Assembly: GCF_039543505.1 (NCBI RefSeq)
Contig: NZ_BAABJW010000005.1
Coordinates: 1 to 64,000, forward strand
Length of the DNA stretch: 64,000 nt
From: Litoribaculum gwangyangense
GTDB taxonomy: Bacteria; Bacteroidota; Bacteroidia; Flavobacteriales; Flavobacteriaceae
Reading direction: 5' to 3'
This document shows, one piece after another, positions 51,501-59,347 of this stretch. Numbering within the stretch: the first letter of the stretch is position 1; each line of letters starts with the position of its first letter. A program made the translations under genes and the position numbers. The notes under the pieces are model-generated. The model saw only the letters and a program-made list of their open reading frames with translations. It did not search any database and was not told the DNA's origin.

Positions 51501-52206
51501 TAGTTTCATAAAAATCTGGTACATCCGCACGTTTTGGAGCAAATTGTTCAACTATGGGCCCTTTTATAAAAGCTACATTATCTTTGTAAGCTGAAACGAT
51601 TTCGTTTGGATGTGTCTCTGATGTTTTTTTAATGAGTTTGAATAATGACGTGGGTTTTTCGACTCCATCAATTACAAAGGTGCCATTAAATATTTTATGG
51701 CGACAGTGTTCTGAATTTACTTGAGAAAATCCAAAGACTTCAGAATCGGTTAGTGGTCTTCCAATTTTTTTAGAAACCGCTTCCAAATATTGTACTTCTT
51801 CATCACTTAATGATAGTCCTTCTTTTTGATTGTAAGCAGCAATATCTTCAATGTTTAATATGGATTCAGGTTCAATATTTATGGTAAATGATTCTTGGTT
51901 TAATCCGTTAAATTTCTCAGAAATCATCGGGTCGTAATCCTTATAATCTTTAGAAACAGCTTTAAATTCCTCAATACGGATAATATCTTGAATACCCATA
52001 TTTTGAGTGATTTCAACAGCATTGGTACTCCATGGAGTTATCATGGCTTTACGTGGACCAACAAAAAAAGCATCTAGCGATGCTTGTTCTATTTTGGGTT
52101 GGTTACCAAATAACCATACTAATTTAGAAATGGTTTCGGTTGATAATTCTTTTGTTGTTTGAACAGCAAATACCACGCTGTTTACGTTTCCAAAGAAATG
52201 AATCAT
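48544..52206 (-). CDS. purL: phosphoribosylformylglycinamidine synthase, large single-chain type
   Basis: 1220 residues. The N-terminal PurS-like region and linker come first, then two AIRS-type halves (motifs LKAETHNFPTTVEPFNGAATG and MQAGGIGYGK in the first, HDVASGGLITTLFEM in the second). A C-terminal class I glutaminase follows, with the nucleophile Cys in VGICNGCQLFMEL and a His/Glu near WISHGEGKF. It converts FGAR, glutamine and ATP to FGAM in purine synthesis. This one-chain form matches proteobacterial and eukaryotic enzymes rather than the split PurLQS. It stands alone, with a 141 bp gap upstream of its start that contains a terminator of the next gene. Confidence 0.97.
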   Translation of the reverse strand: MIHFFGNVNSVVFAVQTTKELSTETISKLVWLFGNQPKIEQASLDAFFVGPRKAMITPWSTNAVEITQNMGIQDIIRIEEFKAVSKDYKDYDPMISEKFNGLNQESFTINIEPESILNIEDIAAYNQKEGLSLSDEEVQYLEAVSKKIGRPLTDSEVFGFSQVNSEHCRHKIFNGTFVIDGVEKPTSLFKLIKKTSETHPNEIVSAYKDNVAFIKGPIVEQFAPKRADVPDFYETKNFESVISLKAETHNFPTTVEPFNGAATGSGGEIRDRLAGGKGSLPLAGTAVYMTSYSRLEENRPWEKAMKERKWLYQTPIDILIKASNGASDFGNKFGQPLICGSVLTFEHEEDARKLGFDKVIMQAGGIGYGKADQAIKDKPQEGDKIVILGGENYRIGMGGAAVSSADTGEFSSGIELNAVQRSNPEMQKRAANAVRGMVESDENYIISIHDHGAGGHLNCLSELVEETGGHINLDKLPVGDPTLSSKEIIGNESQERMGLVISEKHIETLKKIADRERSPMYTVGDVTGNNRFTFESKTKGDKPMDLALEDMFGSSPKTIMTDKLVNRNYEDLNYHPDKILDYLDQVLQLEAVACKDWLTNKVDRCVGGKVAKQQCAGPLQLPLNNVGVMALDFKGKEGIATSIGHAPISGLINPKSGSKNAIAEALTNIIWAPLKNGLKSVSLSANWMWPCKNEGEDARLYEAVVAVSEFAIELGINVPTGKDSLSMKQKYPNEEVIAPGTVIISAAANCNDISKVVEPVFQKNKGSIYYINLSQDNFKLGGSSFAQVLNKIGKETPTISDANSFKNTFNIIQELIKKDFIVAGHDVASGGLITTLFEMCFADNTLGAELDLTTLNEKDSIKLLFSENAGIVFQAKDDSIEDILKSENIEYFNIGKATESDVLSIINHKEVFTLTISRLRDVWYKTSFLLDQKQTANNLAKARFENYKNQPLKYEFPKHFTGILPKIDGTKPKPKAAILREKGSNSEREMANAMYLAGFDVKDVHMTDLISGRETLEDIQFLGAVGGFSNSDVLGSAKGWAGAIKYNERANKAIQNFFSREDTLSVGICNGCQLFMELEEINPDHEIHGKMTYNDSHKHESSFTSVKIQENNSIMLSTLAGSTLGVWISHGEGKFKLPYSEDNYHIVGKYSYAEYPHNPNGSDYNTAMMCDKTGRHLVTMPHIERSTFQWNWANYPQNRKDEVSPWLEAFINARLWIEKK

Positions 52207-52313
52207 TAGGTCTTAATTTGTGTTGTTTATTGAAAGTGCAAATTTACTTTTTTTAGTTGTAATTCTGATTAAATATTTCATGTAAAACAGATAGTTATCC
52301 ACGAGGTTTTGAA

Positions 52314-52342
52314 CAAAAAAAGCGCCTTCTACAAGGCGCTTA
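52314..52342 (-). terminator. terminator of the endonuclease gene
   Basis: AGCGCCTT-CTAC-AAGGCGCT is followed on the minus strand by a T-run. It lies 8 nt after the ancestral stop codon at 52348, supporting that position as the original gene end. Confidence 0.85.
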
Positions 52343-52433
52343 AAATGTTATTGTTTGATGAGTTTTTTGGTTATATCAATTTTACCATTCCTTATCCTTA
52401 AAACGTAAAGGCCTTTTGGTAAATTCGATATGT

Positions 52434-53330
52434 TTAATTTTTTTGATTTGAAGTCATGCTTTGGGTTTTGACCTTTTTGCCAAGAATGTTAAAGACTTCT
52501 ACTAGAATTTCTTGATTGGATACAATGTAAACCTCGTTTCCCTTAACCGGATTTGGATAAAGTTTTAAAGGTGAATTGGAAACATTGTTTACAGATAAAG
52601 TACTCCATCTGTTTTCTGCAAGAGTGCCTCCCCATATTACTGTTGCTAAATAAGGGTTGTCTATGAATGGGTTTCTAACGCCTTGAACTGCGCTTATTAC
52701 ACTATTTCTCTGGTCTTCCAGCGGTGAAACAGGATCGATGGCATTCCACTCTAAAAATAAATTTAAATTACCTACATCTGAAAAAGGTTCATTATATCTT
52801 AGATTAACGTACATAATTATTCTAGCTACATCACCTCGCCAGTCATCTCCTGGATACCAAGCGCCTCCCGTTGAGCCATAATTACCAGAACCACTTGTAA
52901 ATGGGTCATTTCCTCTACTAGAATTTGTACTGATATCACAGGATCTCAACAGATGTAAATCTGCTTCCGCATTCGAATTATCCAATAAGGAACGAGGATA
53001 AACATGTTCTGTATTAAATGTTTGGGGTAAATAAGTATTAGATCCAGATTCATATTCATTTTCATTTCTACTCTCACCACTGTAAATTAAAATCACATTT
53101 GAAGTATTTGATAAATCTTCATCTGCATCATACAAATAATTATGTCTTTGAGAGTATGTAAGAAATGTAGTATGTGAAGCAATGACTTCAAATGCTAAAT
53201 CATTATACAAATTATTTCCAGTTAATGAAAAATCGACACCAGAGTAGTAAGCTTGCAGTTTTGTTGGGGGTGTTAATTGCGCAAAACTTAAAACTGAAAT
53301 GAATAAAAATAAAAGGTAAAATTGCTTCAT
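52434..53330 (-). CDS. secreted endonuclease I family protein, sorting tail frameshifted
   Basis: 298 residues in the open frame. A signal peptide (1-17, LSFAQ) precedes an endonuclease I domain (about 30-235) with the motif FNTEHVYPRS that carries the catalytic His, plus LHLLRSCD and RGDVARIIMYVNLRY. From about 252 a type A T9SS sorting domain begins (KLYPNPVKGN) but stops early with SNQKN. In the next frame the expected ending continues (LNISNLPKGLYVLRI, stop at 52348), so one base seems missing near 52455. The nuclease domain is intact; export through T9SS may fail. It probably degrades extracellular DNA or RNA. The RsmB-like gene ends 5 nt upstream. Confidence 0.85.
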   Translation of the reverse strand: MKQFYLLFLFISVLSFAQLTPPTKLQAYYSGVDFSLTGNNLYNDLAFEVIASHTTFLTYSQRHNYLYDADEDLSNTSNVILIYSGESRNENEYESGSNTYLPQTFNTEHVYPRSLLDNSNAEADLHLLRSCDISTNSSRGNDPFTSGSGNYGSTGGAWYPGDDWRGDVARIIMYVNLRYNEPFSDVGNLNLFLEWNAIDPVSPLEDQRNSVISAVQGVRNPFIDNPYLATVIWGGTLAENRWSTLSVNNVSNSPLKLYPNPVKGNEVYIVSNQEILVEVFNILGKKVKTQSMTSNQKN

Positions 53331-53335
53331 GTAAT

Positions 53336-54550
53336 CTATTTTTTCCGTTCTAGAAGGGCCATGTAAAATCCGTCAAAACCAGATTTATAAACCAACACTT
53401 TTTTATCTTCTACAAAAATAAAATCTTTTCCCGAATCGGATGTTAAGAATTCGTCAACTTGTTTTTGGTTTTCAGAAGGTAAAATGGAACAGGTTGCATA
53501 TACCATTTTCCCACCAGCTTTTACCATTCTGGAGTATTGTTGCAGGATGTCCTGTTGTGTTTTTTTTATGCTTTCAATAAAATCGGGTTGTAATTTCCAT
53601 TTGGCATCAGGATTTCTTCGTAAAACTCCTAAACCAGAACAAGGGGCATCTATCAGAACTCGATCAACTTTATCATATAGTTTTTTGATTACTTTGGTAG
53701 AATCAATAACGCGTGTTTCAATATTGTGGGCACCGTTTCGTTTGGCGCGACGTTTTAGCTCGTTAAGCTTATTGCCATAAATATCTAGAGCAATGATTTG
53801 ACCTTTATTGTCCATTAACGAGGCAATATGAAGCGTCTTGCCACCAGCGCCAGCACAGGCATCCACCACACGCATTCCAGGTTTAACATCTAGAAACTCT
53901 GCGACCACTTGTGAGGATGCATCCTGTACTTCAAACAAGCCATTTTTAAAAGCCTCGGTTGAAAACACATTGGCGCGTTCTTTTAATTTTAATGCATTTG
54001 GATAATCCTTTAAAAACTCGGTTTCAATATCTAAATCAAAAAGTTCGGCTTGTAATTTATCCTTAGTGGTTTTTAAAGTATTGACTCTTAAAATAACTTC
54101 GGCTTGCTCGTTTAATGCAGCCATTTCTTTAGTCCAAACAGCTTTTCCCAATTCTTTTTCGCCTAATTCATCCAACCAATCGGGGATGGATTCTTTATAT
54201 TTTCTAATTTTTGAAAGTTCATCAAATCGCCCTTTAATTTTGCGCGATGGGGTATTTTCAAAATATTTCCAATCTGGTAATTTTATGCCTTTTAGGGTAG
54301 CCCAAACAGCAAACATGCGCCACAGGTTATCACGGTCAAATGGTTCTTTAACTTCAGCAATTTCAGCATATAAACGTTTCCAACGTACTATATCATAAGT
54401 GGTTTCGGCTACAAAAGCACGATCGCGTGCACCCCAACGCTTATCACGTTTTAGTAGTTGTTGTATCACCTTATCGGCATAGTTACCTTCATTAAAAATG
54501 AGGGTTAGTCCATCAATAACCGCAAAGCATAAATTTCTGTGTAGTCGCAT
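53336..54550 (-). CDS. RsmB-like rRNA cytosine methyltransferase
   Basis: 404 residues from ATG 54550 (MRLHRNLCFAVIDGL); an upstream Met at 54571 adds seven. The N-terminal NusB-like region covers about 1-140. The SAM-binding catalytic domain has VVDACAGAGGKTLHIA, DAPCSGLGVLRRNP with the motif IV Cys, and YATCSILPSENQ with the catalytic motif VI Cys. The protein transfers a methyl group to C5 of cytosine in RNA, most likely 16S rRNA, although the exact site cannot be read. The endonuclease gene follows after 5 nt. Confidence 0.93.
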   Translation of the reverse strand: MRLHRNLCFAVIDGLTLIFNEGNYADKVIQQLLKRDKRWGARDRAFVAETTYDIVRWKRLYAEIAEVKEPFDRDNLWRMFAVWATLKGIKLPDWKYFENTPSRKIKGRFDELSKIRKYKESIPDWLDELGEKELGKAVWTKEMAALNEQAEVILRVNTLKTTKDKLQAELFDLDIETEFLKDYPNALKLKERANVFSTEAFKNGLFEVQDASSQVVAEFLDVKPGMRVVDACAGAGGKTLHIASLMDNKGQIIALDIYGNKLNELKRRAKRNGAHNIETRVIDSTKVIKKLYDKVDRVLIDAPCSGLGVLRRNPDAKWKLQPDFIESIKKTQQDILQQYSRMVKAGGKMVYATCSILPSENQKQVDEFLTSDSGKDFIFVEDKKVLVYKSGFDGFYMALLERKK

Positions 54551-54655
54551 GTTGTGTAAATAAGGCTGCAAAGTTACGTTTTTATATGTGTATTTGTTTA
54601 AACGTTTATGAGTTTATTGATTTAGCTTTTTTATTTTTATAAAAATTACAATTTT

Positions 54656-55714
54656 ATGAAAAAGTTTCGAGTGGGTTTTTGTGTTTTAGCGTTTTTGATT
54701 TCTTGTGGTAAAAAGGAAAAGTTTATACCCAGAGATTTTGGTAAAGTTGAAATTGAAACGCTTTTACAGGATTCGCTTTTGAATGTTAGGGCTTTAGAAA
54801 TAGTAAATGGGGATAATGTTTTTTTTCTTACTTCAAACGGTTTTGGTGGTAGTGTTTATTATAGCGAATTTGATAAGAAAACAAATATTCTGTACCCTAT
54901 TCCTATAGCGCATGATAGTGTTGAAAATAATTTTAGAGCATTTTCATCAACTGGTAAAAATGGTTTTGCCATAAATATTGGTTCCCCAACAAGACTATAT
55001 AAGATTAAGAATGATGAAAAGATTATCGTTTACCAAGAAAACCATCCCAAAGCCTTTTACGATTCTATGGATTTTTGGAATGATCAGGAAGGCATTGCCA
55101 TAGGAGATTCTACCGATGGGTGTTTAAGCGTCATCATTACGCGGGATGGTGGCAATACTTGGACAAAAGTAACTTGTGATGAGTTGCCAAAAGGAACAGA
55201 AAACGAAGGGGCCTTTGCAGCAAGCGACACTAATATTGCCATTGTGGGCGATAATACTTGGGTGGCAACCACTGCTGGTCGTGTTTATTATTCGCCGAAC
55301 AAAGGATATACTTGGGAAGTTTTTGATACTCCAATAGTAAAAGAAAAAGAAACGGAAGGGATTTATTCCATAGATTTTTATGATGAACTCAACGGATTTG
55401 CCATAGGAGGCGATTATACCAAACCCGATGACAATGCAGCTAACAAAATTAAAACGATTGATGGCGGAAAAACATGGCAATTAGTAGCGAAGAATCAAAA
55501 TCCTGGATATAGAAGTTGTGTGCAGTATATACCAAACAGGAAAGGAAGAGAGTTGGTTGCTGTTGGCTTTAAAGGTATTGATTACAGCAACGATACTGGA
55601 GAAACTTGGAAGCATTTAAGTGATGAAGGTTTTTATACCATCCGCTTTTTAAATGATAGTATTGCTTATGCTGCTGGCGCTGGCAGAATTTCTAAACTAA
55701 TTTTTAGAGAATAA
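54656..55714 (+). CDS. YCF48/BNR-repeat lipoprotein
   Basis: 352 residues with a lipoprotein signal (1-18, FLISCGKK). The rest is a beta-propeller with Asp-box/BNR-type repeats: ITRDGGNTWTKV, SPNKGYTWEVF, KTIDGGKTWQLV and DTGETWKHL. It resembles photosystem II assembly factor YCF48, whose non-photosynthetic relatives in Bacteroidota are of unknown function; they may help fold or assemble membrane complexes or bind glycans. It is anchored in the envelope and has its own promoter region on the plus strand. Confidence 0.88.
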   Translation: MKKFRVGFCVLAFLISCGKKEKFIPRDFGKVEIETLLQDSLLNVRALEIVNGDNVFFLTSNGFGGSVYYSEFDKKTNILYPIPIAHDSVENNFRAFSSTGKNGFAINIGSPTRLYKIKNDEKIIVYQENHPKAFYDSMDFWNDQEGIAIGDSTDGCLSVIITRDGGNTWTKVTCDELPKGTENEGAFAASDTNIAIVGDNTWVATTAGRVYYSPNKGYTWEVFDTPIVKEKETEGIYSIDFYDELNGFAIGGDYTKPDDNAANKIKTIDGGKTWQLVAKNQNPGYRSCVQYIPNRKGRELVAVGFKGIDYSNDTGETWKHLSDEGFYTIRFLNDSIAYAAGAGRISKLIFRE

Positions 55715-55715
55715 A

Positions 55716-55739
55716 AAAGGAACTTAATAAGCTCCTTTA
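55716..55739. terminator. weak terminator between convergent genes
   Basis: AAAGGA and TCCTTT form a short stem around an AT-rich loop, with an A-run before it. It serves the 25 bp gap between the YCF48-like gene and the LTXXQ-like gene. Confidence 0.45.
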
Positions 55740-55741
55740 AA

Positions 55742-56167
55742 CTATGGTTTTTCCCTTCGTTTTTTAAATTCATCAAACATACGCTGTTTAAAAGCTTCTT
55801 CAGACATTTTTAATAGAATGATTTTCTTTGCAGGAAGTACCCTTTGCAAATCTTTGATGAAGCTTTCTTCCAAACGATACTTTTGGGCTTCCAATATGAT
55901 GCTTTTATCAACAAGTTCTTTAGCTTCTTTTTCAGATATAGTTTCAAAATCAATATTTTTTTTGTTTTGGTAAGACTTAGTTCTAATCTCATGATTGGCA
56001 TCTTCAAAAGCATTATAAATGGGCCAAAATTGTTCTGCTTCTTTTTCAGTAAGTTGTAAACGCTCTGTAATAAAAGCTATTTTTAAGGATTTGATGCGTT
56101 CTTTTCTGTGTTGGGCATTTATACTCAATGTGAATACTAAAAGAACTAAGAGTATTATTTTTTTCAT
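55742..56167 (-). CDS. Spy/LTxxQ-like periplasmic protein of a sigma factor operon
   Basis: 141 residues with a signal peptide (1-18, LSINAQ). The mature part is all helical, with RLQLTEKEAEQFWPIYNAF (LTxxQ-like start) and a basic C-terminus. Such small periplasmic helical proteins often follow ECF sigma genes in Flavobacteria and are annotated as sensors of the sigma factor. It is the third gene of an operon with the sigma factor (56700-57242) and a membrane protein (56172-56666), starting 4 nt after the latter. A role in sensing envelope stress is inference. Confidence 0.82.
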   Translation of the reverse strand: MKKIILLVLLVFTLSINAQHRKERIKSLKIAFITERLQLTEKEAEQFWPIYNAFEDANHEIRTKSYQNKKNIDFETISEKEAKELVDKSIILEAQKYRLEESFIKDLQRVLPAKKIILLKMSEEAFKQRMFDEFKKRREKP

Positions 56168-56171
56168 AATA

Positions 56172-56666
56172 TTATTCTGTTATTAGGTCTTCTATGGAAG
56201 CATTTTCATAAAGATAAGCTTCTAAAGCAGACTCTTTTATGGGTTCTTCAATGAATTTGTCCGAAGTTAATTCTTCTTCAGAAAATAGACCAGCCAATTC
56301 ATAGGCATTAAATTCTTCTTCAGTTAAATAATGAGTTATAGAAGCTGTCTCCAAGGAATCAAAACTGACTTGATTCTTTGAATTTTTTAAATACAAGTTA
56401 ATAATGATTAAGATAGAAGCAGCAATTCCAGAAATATAGGTTAATTGTTTCCAAGGGATTAATTGCTTTACTTTTGAATTCGTTTCAATTGATTTTAAAA
56501 CAGTATCATCAATTGTTTCAAAATAAGATTCAGGTGTTTTAAAACCAGATTTATGTATGGTTTCTTTTAATTTAATTTCACCCAAAAGCGTTTCCTCAAA
56601 ATTTTCAAAGTAATCCTTTGGAACTTTAAACCCCGTAGAACGGATATTTTTTAGATTCTTTTTCAT
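56172..56666 (-). CDS. single-pass membrane protein, candidate anti-sigma factor
   Basis: 164 residues. The cytoplasmic N-terminal part has two copies of a motif of the type GFKxPxxYFExxxxxxL (residues 12-29 and 41-58), then a membrane helix (about 78-96, ISGIAASILIIINLYL) and an acidic periplasmic tail. Size, topology and position between an ECF sigma gene and a periplasmic LTxxQ-like gene fit an anti-sigma factor, though I see no known anti-sigma zinc motif. It starts 33 nt after the sigma gene. Confidence 0.75.
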   Translation of the reverse strand: MKKNLKNIRSTGFKVPKDYFENFEETLLGEIKLKETIHKSGFKTPESYFETIDDTVLKSIETNSKVKQLIPWKQLTYISGIAASILIIINLYLKNSKNQVSFDSLETASITHYLTEEEFNAYELAGLFSEEELTSDKFIEEPIKESALEAYLYENASIEDLITE

Positions 56667-56699
56667 CTTAAGTTTAAGACTTATTTTTTTGTTAAAAGT

Positions 56700-57242
56700 T
56701 TAATTATTAGTTAAATATGCTTCAATTTTTTTTACCGCGAAATGATAGGAAGCTTTTAAGGCGCCTTCACTAGTTTCCAATATATCTGACATTTCTGAGT
56801 ATTTAATATCTTGAAAATATTTCATGTTAAAGACGATTTGTTGTTTTTCCGGTAATGTTGATATGGCTTTCTGCAATTTAAGCTGAATGGCATCTCCCTC
56901 AAAATAAACATCAGATGTTAAGTTGCTTATTGCTAATTGTTGTGCTTCCTCGTTGCTTATTTGCAATTGTTTTGCCCTATTGTTTATAAAGGTTATGGAC
57001 TCGTTAGTCGCAATACGGTACATCCAAGAATACAATTTACTATCGCCTTTAAAAGCATTAATGTTTTTGTAAATCTTAATAAAAGTATTTTGTAGTACAT
57101 CGTCTGCATCATCATGAGATTTAACAATATGCCGTATGTGCCAATATAAGCGCTCTTTATACAACCTTAAGAGCTCTTTGAAAGCTTGGTTTTTATGGGT
57201 TGGAGATTTTAATAGTTCTAACAGTTGCGCTTCGTCTGTCAC
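56700..57242 (-). CDS. ECF-type RNA polymerase sigma factor
   Basis: 180 residues. Region 2 covers about 20-90 (HDDADDVLQNTFIKIYKNIN and SKLYSWMYRIATNESITFI) and region 4 about 125-178 (LPEKQQIVFNMKYFQDIKYS and LETSEGALKASYHFAVKKIE). It directs transcription of a regulon not visible here, and probably of its own operon with the candidate anti-sigma factor and LTxxQ-like protein. It is complete, unlike the sigma remnant at 7771-8036. Confidence 0.95.
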   Translation of the reverse strand: MTDEAQLLELLKSPTHKNQAFKELLRLYKERLYWHIRHIVKSHDDADDVLQNTFIKIYKNINAFKGDSKLYSWMYRIATNESITFINNRAKQLQISNEEAQQLAISNLTSDVYFEGDAIQLKLQKAISTLPEKQQIVFNMKYFQDIKYSEMSDILETSEGALKASYHFAVKKIEAYLTNN

Positions 57243-57465
57243 AAAAAATGTTTAATTTTTAGACTAATAAAGATACTAAAAGTTTAATCAGATTTTTATG
57301 GATATAGTAAGTGATTGAAATACAATATTTTGAATAATAAAAAATCGATGAAATGCATTAAATATACGATTAAATACATTTTTTCTTGCACAACTTGTTT
57401 TTATAGTATATGTTTGTAAGCGAAACCTACTTATGGTGTTAGTCGTCCCCAAGTCTAGCATAAAC

Positions 57466-57501
57466 AAAAAAGGATAGAAACCCAAATCTCTATCCTTTTT
57501 T
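57466..57501 (-). terminator. terminator of the MsbA-like exporter operon
   Basis: AAAAAAGGATAGA and TCTATCCTTTTTT form a long stem with a 10 nt loop and T-runs on both strands. It lies 20 nt beyond the exporter stop. The remainder of the 278 bp gap up to the sigma gene shows nothing I can name. Confidence 0.85.
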
Positions 57502-57520
57502 ATTTTATAAACCTTTGGTC

Positions 57521-59347
57521 TTATTCAAAACTCTGCATATCTACAAGCTTTTTGTAAACACCATTTTTATTAATGAGTTCGTTATGTTTTCCCTGTTCGA
57601 CTATTTCCCCTTTATTGAGTACTACAATTTCATCAGCATTTTGAATGGTTGACAATCTATGGGCAATAACTATAGAAGTTCTGTTTTTCATCATATTCTC
57701 TAAAGCCGCTTGAACCAATCGCTCACTTTCCGTATCCAAAGCTGAGGTGGCTTCATCCAAAATCATGATAGGTGGATTTTTTAGAACTGCGCGAGCTATA
57801 CTTAAACGTTGTTTTTGGCCTCCAGAAAGTTTGTTTCCAGAATCCCCAATATTGGTATTGATGGTTTCTGGTAAGTCTTTTACGAATTCCCAGGCATTGG
57901 CAATTTTAAGTGCTTCAATGACTTCTTCATCGCTCGCATTTTCATTGCCTAATTTGAGGTTGTTTTTAATGCTGTCGTTAAATAGGATAGCATCTTGGGT
58001 AACTATGCCCAATTGATTTCTAAGTGAGCTAGTTGTTAGCTCTCTAATATCCAGCCCATCTATTAAAATTTCCCCTTTGTTTACATCATAAAAACGGGTA
58101 ATAAGGTTTGCAATGGTTGACTTTCCGCTACCGGATTGACCAACAAAAGCCACTTTTTTTCCTTTTAGGATAGTTAAAGAAAAGTCTTTTAAAACATACT
58201 CGTCTTCATACTTAAATGAAATGTTTTTGAATTCAATTTCTGAATCAAAGCTATTTTTAACAACAGCATTTTCTTTATCCTTTAATGGATTGGGTGTGTC
58301 AATAATTTCTTGGATGCGTTCTGCTGCAGCATTTCCTTGTTTAATATTATAAAGTCCTCTGGAAATGGCTTTGGCTGGAACCATGATATTATATGCAAGA
58401 CCCATGTAGGCTATAAATGAACTACCATCTAAAGATTTATCTACTAGTACCAATTGCCCACCATACCACAACAGGATAGATATAACCAAAATCCCTAGAA
58501 ATTCACTGGTAGGTGAAGCTAAGTTTTGACGATTTAATAGTTTATTGGAAAAGTTATAAAATCGTGTTGAAGAGTCTTGAAATTTTGTGTCGAATTTTTT
58601 TTCGGCATTAAAACCTTTTATGATTCTTAAGCCTGTTAAAGTTTCTTCTAAAGTTGATAAAATAACACCTTGTTCATTCTGTACTCGGTCAGATTTCCGT
58701 TTTAGACTTTTACCAATTCTTGAAATGATTAAACCGGAAAGAGGAATGAAAATGAAAACGAACAGTGTTAATTTTGCACTTATAATTAACATCATGATTA
58801 TGGTAACTAAAATCATCAATGGTTCTCTCGCGATTAGTTCTAAAACGGGCAGCATAGAATATTGTAATGTAGAAACATCGTTAGTCACTCGAGCCATGAT
58901 GTCTCCTTTCTTTTGTTCTGAAAAATAAGATAGCGGTAACTCTACGGTTTTTTTGTAAACAGCATTCCTTAAATCTCGAACAACACCATTTCTTAAAAAA
59001 ACCATGAAGTAATTGGCCAAATAGCCAAAAATATTTTTAAGCAGGAACAAAGAAATGATAAGACAAACTACTAGCAAAAGAGCCTTTTGAGGATCATTTT
59101 CCGCATATAGATTTACCTGGTACGCTAAATAATCTTTATAGAAATCTTTCAAGTTTGAAATTCCTGAATAAACTGGCTTTATGATGGGAGTTACTTTATC
59201 TTTTTCAAATAAAATATCCAACATGGGTATTAAGGCTACAAAAGATAAAGCACCAAATAAAGCAAAAAACACATTAGAAATAATGTGTCCTATAGCATAA
59301 CTTTTATAAGGTTTTGCATACCTTAAAATGTTTAAAAAATGGTTCAT
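57521..59347 (-). CDS. MsbA-like ABC exporter
   Basis: 608 residues. Six membrane helices in the first 340 residues are followed by a nucleotide-binding domain with all motifs intact: Walker A GQSGSGKST, Q-loop IVTQDAILF, signature LSGGQKQR, Walker B IMILDEATSALD and H-loop IAHRLST. It is a half-transporter that works as a homodimer, exporting lipids or hydrophobic compounds; MsbA-type lipid A transport is likely but not proven. Its start overlaps the phosphoglucomutase stop by 1 nt, so both are probably co-transcribed. Confidence 0.93.
   Translation of the reverse strand: MNHFLNILRYAKPYKSYAIGHIISNVFFALFGALSFVALIPMLDILFEKDKVTPIIKPVYSGISNLKDFYKDYLAYQVNLYAENDPQKALLLVVCLIISLFLLKNIFGYLANYFMVFLRNGVVRDLRNAVYKKTVELPLSYFSEQKKGDIMARVTNDVSTLQYSMLPVLELIAREPLMILVTIIMMLIISAKLTLFVFIFIPLSGLIISRIGKSLKRKSDRVQNEQGVILSTLEETLTGLRIIKGFNAEKKFDTKFQDSSTRFYNFSNKLLNRQNLASPTSEFLGILVISILLWYGGQLVLVDKSLDGSSFIAYMGLAYNIMVPAKAISRGLYNIKQGNAAAERIQEIIDTPNPLKDKENAVVKNSFDSEIEFKNISFKYEDEYVLKDFSLTILKGKKVAFVGQSGSGKSTIANLITRFYDVNKGEILIDGLDIRELTTSSLRNQLGIVTQDAILFNDSIKNNLKLGNENASDEEVIEALKIANAWEFVKDLPETINTNIGDSGNKLSGGQKQRLSIARAVLKNPPIMILDEATSALDTESERLVQAALENMMKNRTSIVIAHRLSTIQNADEIVVLNKGEIVEQGKHNELINKNGVYKKLVDMQSFE

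Noticed and set aside
57288..57485. 65-codon frame upstream of the MsbA-like exporter
   Set aside because: It overlaps the terminator hairpin and has no recognisable features.
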